Below are positions 40,801 to 43,506 of a stretch of 43,506 nt of DNA, piece after piece. Within the stretch, counting starts at the first letter, position 1. The number at the start of each line of letters is the position of its first letter. The position numbers and the translations under genes were made by a program. This stretch comes from an uncultured Clostridia bacterium (GTDB lineage: Bacteria > Bacillota > Clostridia > Oscillospirales > CAG-272): the NCBI GenBank assembly GCA_945929845.1, contig CAMEON010000012.1:1-43506 (forward strand). Reading direction: 5' to 3'. The notes beneath the pieces were generated by a model, which made no database searches, had not been told where the DNA came from, and saw only the letters and a list, made by a program, of their open reading frames with translations.

Positions 40801-41218
40801 GCACCGGGGCAAAGGTCATCCGCAAAAGGGAGAAGCAGGTGCCCCCCTCCCCGGCAGACGGCTCGGCCGTCCCCACAAAGGAGAAGCTCTCCCCCCTATC
40901 TCCGAAAAAGCTGACCCGGTAGCGGGTACCCTTCCCGGTATCGGTGCCCCTATCCGTCACCCGGACGCAGAGGGCGGAGGCGGAGGTCAGGGCGGCGGCG
41001 GTCTGTGGCGACACCGGCAGGCTGACCGGGTCGGCGGCGGAGAAGGTGTAGCTTCCCAGCACCGCCACCGCCTCGGTCAGGTACAGGGGCAGGATGGCGT
41101 TGTGGGACTGGGTGTAGCCCAGGGTAGCCGCATAGGGCCAGTATGCTTTGTTGTAGGTGTAGTCGGTCTGGGGCTTGCGCTCATAGGTGTACTTATCCTT
41201 CACAAGGTATCGTGGCAT
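37823..41218 (-). CDS. Large GH28/pectate-lyase-like beta-helix protein
   Basis: 1131 residues, no signal peptide. Three parts: residues 1-~420, beta-rich and without a recognised family; ~430-790, a right-handed parallel beta-helix opening with LDFGARGDAIHNDTDAIQ (from ~439), the usual start of GH28 and pectate-lyase-3 domains, with HTEYNHCQRVYIANV and SNDDGIVMSCHYHDP (~650-665) as likely active-site strands; and ~800-1131, carbohydrate-binding-like modules ending in a LamG/concanavalin-like domain (FHSFRLVVGEDKLAVFVDGSQ). GH28 needs paired Asp; NDDG supplies two. Substrate unknown. AAAGGAAGG precedes ATG 41218, 83 bp after lepA. A cytoplasmic enzyme on imported oligosaccharides is inference. 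Confidence 0.82.
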   Translation of the reverse strand: MPRYLVKDKYTYERKPQTDYTYNKAYWPYAATLGYTQSHNAILPLYLTEAVAVLGSYTFSAADPVSLPVSPQTAAALTSASALCVRVTDRGTDTGKGTRYRVSFFGDRGESFSFVGTAEPSAGEGGTCFSLLRMTFAPVRCLLETDGQPLTATLSLACVYNTLGEWGGQSHFYTAEGATLSDRGGAMVLTLDGGRGGFTSRDLPREAGGPYSVFMILRNPDGLAHARLSFTSETAPAWTEENSVELALSPGEEARAYYFNLSACPGCHGRLTAFRLEAEGQGQLIIDGYSFEQEAPLEEPAVRILSCVADKAAGALTVTGEVTRPEVLASYAGGRLALYAGTMADAQGLGCSQETASGKRPVGGVALPESALCAGGRFVLENMPLHSGETTLLPYQLLLFAEREGAEPLCLSERFCIENYEDFDGNPYAFDLPDYTVSVLDFGARGDAIHNDTDAIQAAIDHVAMSGGGRVILPGSTDRYGRRYMVTSLLLRDYVELHLGDGAVLWQSQRRDEYPYEPALGHDGVIPGINWTHNLHVSNLPLLQGANLTHIKVTGHGAIRMMDVGSEEGVGMPGYAVGCYRRIHCIPLGLFRCTDVETRDFEILRSNNYHTEYNHCQRVYIANVRLHQVKCVSGDGYGMAGGQHIKVNRCFLQSNDDGIVMSCHYHDPRGILWWTNCKDEENSCRNITVAHCYLNSGGGKALAFITWGTSDPVQEREEISDVVAYDNCLTCVNPVGTWPDNPYGGKQPFDNTETDDYSPVKNVRIFGNHYEGNCTLGPIRATNVRTDCGVRSTDRFRNGDFSLGGMANWTMWPNREPNSVHTVIYADKEKGCLEHFEAGDVAAAQGLHLETGLHTFSCELLTGESGAELFVCRMPSLTGEAVLDPLARGEMLAAQTFVCPAPRTVSLTFALEGVEEDDLFLGIRSVPGDRSAGGYAVFDCCTLESQVDTEGLMARRMARFLDGLSADFDLSGAFDPQAENGKIYLHTNTLETSESGERLLYARGDRTTFVLEGAIRANRYDRRRKRNGFGYRFAIRDGGASYRELRFNEAARTLTVSDVQNGLETVLYLRPNFFFTSTDFHSFRLVVGEDKLAVFVDGSQYVLLSCPVRRGKTAVFFSDMDASVFDLSLTE

Positions 41219-41301
41219 GGCAGAATCCTTCCTTTCTATTCACAATTGACGGCTCATGGTTCAAAGGTACATCGGTATCTGAGCCTCCGGGAGCGTGGCA
41301 C

Positions 41302-43140
41302 TCACTTTTTATCATCGCTGTCCAGCCGCAACACGGCCATGAAGGCCTCCGGGGAGACCTGCACCGAACCCAGCTGGCGCATCCGCTTCTTGCCTTCCTT
41401 CTGCTTCTCCAGCAGCTTCTTCTTCCGGGTGATGTCGCCGCCGTAGCACTTGGCCAGCACATCCTTCCGCATGGCCTTGACCGTTTCCCTGGCGATGATC
41501 TTGGAGCCGATGGCGGCCTGGATGGGGATCTCAAAGAGCTGGCGGGGGATGTTCTCCTTCAGCTTCTCCGCCACCCGGCGTGCCCGGCTGTAGGCCTTCT
41601 CCTCATGGACAATGAAGGACAGGGCATCCACCTGCTCCCCGTTGAGCAGGAAGTCCAGCTTGACCAGCTTGGACGGCTGGTAGCCCAACAGCTCGTAGTC
41701 CAGGGAGGCGTACCCCCGGGAGCGGCTCTTGAGGGCATCGAAAAAGTCATAGATGATCTCGTTGAGGGGCAGGTGGTAGTGCAGCTCCACCCGGGTCTCG
41801 TCCAGGTACTTCATGTCCACGAACTCCCCCCGCCTGTCCTGACACAGCTCCATCAGCCCGCCCACATACTCCGACGGGGTGATTATGTTGGCCTTGACGA
41901 TGGGCTCCCGAGCCTCCCTTATCACATCCCCGGTGGGGAAGTTGGAGGGGTTGTCCACCGTCATCAGGGTGCCGTCCGTCCGCAGGACCTGGTAGACCAC
42001 GCTGGGGGCGGTGGTGATCAGATCCAGATTGAACTCCCGCTCCAGCCGCTCCTCGATGATCTCCATGTGAAGCAGGCCGAGGAAGCCGCAGCGGAAACCG
42101 AAGCCCAGAGCCACCGAGGTCTCCGGCTCAAAGGACAGGGCCGCATCATTGAGCTGGAGCTTGTCCAAAGCGTCCCGCAGGTCTCCGTACCTGGCTCCGT
42201 CGGCGGGATAGATACCGGCAAAGACCATGGGCTGGGCGGCCTTGAAGCCAGGGCAGGCAGTCTCGGTAGGACGGTCCGCCAATGTCACGGTGTCGCCCAC
42301 CCGGGTGTCTCCCACCGACTTGATGGAGGCGGTCAGGTACCCCACCTCCCCGGCGGACAGTCGGCCGGTAGGCTTCAGCCCGAAGGGCTCCATAGTGCCT
42401 ACCTCCACCACATCGAACAGGGCTCCGTTGGACATGAGCCTGATCCTGTCCCCCGTCTTCAGTACCCCGTCGAATACCCGGATATTGACCACCACGCCCA
42501 GGTAGCTGTCGTAGTAGGAATCAAAGATCAGCGCCTTGAGGGGCTTGCTCTCGTCCCCCCGGGGGGCGGGAATGTCCCGGACAATGGCGTCCATCACATC
42601 CTGAATGTTCTGTCCGGTCTTGGCCGACACCGCCGGACACCCTTCAGCGGGGATGCCGATGACATCCTCAATGTCCCGGCGGCACTGCTCCACCTGGGCA
42701 GAGGGCAGGTCGATCTTGTTGATGACAGGCACGATCTCCAGCCCCGCATCCACCGCCAGGTAGGCGTTGGCCAGGGTCTGGGCCTCAATGCCCTGGGTAG
42801 CGTCCACGATGAGCAGGGCCCCGTCGCAGGCGTTGAGGGAGCGGGACACTTCATAGTTGAAGTCCACATGCCCCGGCGTGTCAATGAGGTTCAGCTCATA
42901 CACCTCCCCGTCGGGGGTCGTGTAGTCCAGCCGCACCGCCCGGGCCTTGATGGTGATGCCCCGCTCCCGCTCCAGATCCATGTTGTCCAGTACCTGATCC
43001 TCCATCTCCCGGGCGGTGACGGTCTCCGTTCGCTCCAGGATCCGGTCAGCCAGGGTGGACTTTCCGTGGTCTATGTGGGCAATGATAGAAAAATTGCGGA
43101 TGTGCTTCATCCTCTCGCTACTGTGACTGCTGTCGGCCAT
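41302..43140 (-). CDS. lepA: Elongation factor 4 (LepA)
   Basis: Ribosome-binding GTPase with roles in translation under stress and 30S assembly. 612 residues, normal length. G motifs: [23 protein letters not shown]. The LepA-specific C-terminus is present ([22 protein letters not shown]). ATG 43140 ([17 protein letters not shown]) has AGAGAGAAG upstream; MKHIRNF, ten residues in, is an alternative. An upstream open frame through the hairpin element is not used. It is in front of the beta-helix gene rather than the usual hemN/hrcA neighbourhood. Confidence 0.97.
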   Translation of the reverse strand: MADSSHSSERMKHIRNFSIIAHIDHGKSTLADRILERTETVTAREMEDQVLDNMDLERERGITIKARAVRLDYTTPDGEVYELNLIDTPGHVDFNYEVSRSLNACDGALLIVDATQGIEAQTLANAYLAVDAGLEIVPVINKIDLPSAQVEQCRRDIEDVIGIPAEGCPAVSAKTGQNIQDVMDAIVRDIPAPRGDESKPLKALIFDSYYDSYLGVVVNIRVFDGVLKTGDRIRLMSNGALFDVVEVGTMEPFGLKPTGRLSAGEVGYLTASIKSVGDTRVGDTVTLADRPTETACPGFKAAQPMVFAGIYPADGARYGDLRDALDKLQLNDAALSFEPETSVALGFGFRCGFLGLLHMEIIEERLEREFNLDLITTAPSVVYQVLRTDGTLMTVDNPSNFPTGDVIREAREPIVKANIITPSEYVGGLMELCQDRRGEFVDMKYLDETRVELHYHLPLNEIIYDFFDALKSRSRGYASLDYELLGYQPSKLVKLDFLLNGEQVDALSFIVHEEKAYSRARRVAEKLKENIPRQLFEIPIQAAIGSKIIARETVKAMRKDVLAKCYGGDITRKKKLLEKQKEGKKRMRQLGSVQVSPEAFMAVLRLDSDDKK

Positions 43141-43183
43141 ATATCTTCTCTCTCCATTATTTTTTGATTTGATGTCCGGTACT

Positions 43184-43212
43184 ATTATACATGATTCCCC
43201 GCCGGATGGCAA
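43184..43212 (-). promoter_or_regulatory. Sigma-A promoter of lepA
   Basis: TTGCCA (43212-43207), 17-bp spacer, perfect TATAAT (43189-43184) on the minus strand, 43 bp before the ATG. Confidence 0.85.
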
Positions 43213-43263
43213 GGGCTTTTTGAAAAAAAGGTTACGGTTCAAACGAGTGATGCAGGGCGCACC

Positions 43264-43506
43264 GTTACAGTTCAGGTAGGGTACGGGAGAACGCCTGGGG
43301 GCTTCTTGGAAGAAGCCCCCAGACCCCCAAGAACTTTCAAAACAGGTATTGTGTATGATTCGAAGCGTTATTCTGTCATATATTTGTTGTCGTTTTTCCA
43401 AAGGAGCCAGCGTTGATGATGCCCAAAACAGCAGAAACGCCTTCGCGGGGACCCCTCGCCCCGCTCTACGGCGGAAAAGGGAGCGCACGGCGGGGGTAGG
43501 TGAACT
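43264..43506 (+). mobile_element. Hairpin MITE-like element, best-preserved copy, cut by window end
   Basis: Starts GTTACAGTTCAGGTAGGGTACGG, then a perfect 13-bp hairpin with 2-bp loop (CTGGGGGCTTCTT at 43295-43307, complement at 43310-43322), ACCCCCAAGAACTTTCAAAACAGG, an AT-rich middle, and the GC-rich block with GCCTTCGCGGGGACCCCTCG. It reaches GGTGAACT at the last base, where the 16.4-kb copy continues GTAAC, so the 11-bp inverted repeat GTTACAGTTCA/TGAACTGTAAC would close a few bases outside. Expected full size about 248 bp. Confidence 0.8.

Noticed and set aside
43405..43500. Short open frames inside the hairpin elements (products with [12 protein letters not shown], or on the other strand [14 protein letters not shown])
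   Set aside because: The copy at 32.6 kb differs by a one-base indel in the middle, which breaks both frames, and start codons are not conserved. The element behaves as non-coding DNA.
1..43506. tRNA, rRNA, CRISPR, T-box or known riboswitch
   Set aside because: No T-arm consensus, no regularly spaced direct repeats and no recognisable riboswitch or T-box core were seen by eye in any gap. A covariance-model scan could not be run.

Overview
The window looks like chromosome from a GC-rich, spore-forming anaerobic Firmicute, most likely a gut Clostridia of the Oscillospirales/Ruminococcaceae type. The evidence is spoIIR, a class III (Firmicutes-type) fructose-1,6-bisphosphatase, an oxygen-sensitive glycyl radical enzyme with its activase, Gram-positive Shine-Dalgarno sites (AAGGAGG-like), consensus sigma-A promoters with 17-bp spacers, and C-terminal wall/membrane anchors. 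No rRNA, tRNA, CRISPR array, phage or complete insertion sequence was recognised. The taxonomic placement is inference.

Layout. 0.1-1.4 kb: malic enzyme with a strong promoter. 1.4-5.1 kb: a small gene cut short by a MITE-like element, an all-helical protein of unknown function, an anchored surface protein, and a two-gene TauE/SafE (TSUP) permease. 5.1-12.6 kb (+): a six-gene run of SpoIIIE/FtsK translocase, Lgt-like protein, CPBP protease, DJ-1 protein, 5-formyl-THF cyclo-ligase and a second CPBP protease. 12.7-16.3 kb (-): spoIIR, rbfA, tpiA and pgk. 16.3-17.0 kb: a repeat-filled gap. 17.1-22.1 kb (-): glmM, an AT-rich accessory gene, a GlmU-like left-handed beta-helix protein and rmuC. 22.3-22.7 kb (-): two small peptide genes behind a perfect consensus promoter. 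23.0-28.1 kb (-): an unassigned glycyl radical enzyme, its activase and fbp. 28.3-32.4 kb (-): serine hydrolase, GH127-like protein, VOC protein and deacetylase lipoprotein in one operon. 32.9-35.3 kb (+): dus, a membrane-anchored unknown and a degenerate response regulator. 35.3-43.1 kb (-): an unknown lipoprotein-like protein, a secreted Cys/His-domain repeat protein, an 1131-residue beta-helix carbohydrate-active protein, and lepA.

How the genes fit together. pgk/tpiA (lower glycolysis), fbp (gluconeogenesis) and malic enzyme form core carbon metabolism. The serine hydrolase/GH127-like/deacetylase operon and the beta-helix protein suggest use of plant or host glycans. glmM and the GlmU-like protein belong to amino-sugar and cell-wall precursor supply. 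spoIIR and the FtsK/SpoIIIE protein fit sporulation and chromosome segregation.

The most unusual material is between the genes. At least two families of short non-coding elements with terminal inverted repeats are scattered through the gaps. One (TIR near GTTACAGTTCA) carries a perfect central hairpin and occurs whole or in part at about nine loci, often touching a stop codon or a promoter. The other (TIR GGAACCGCTGATT) has a 4-bp target duplication in one copy and has truncated a gene in another. The two-peptide locus and the AT-rich gene are the best candidates for undescribed biology among coding regions.
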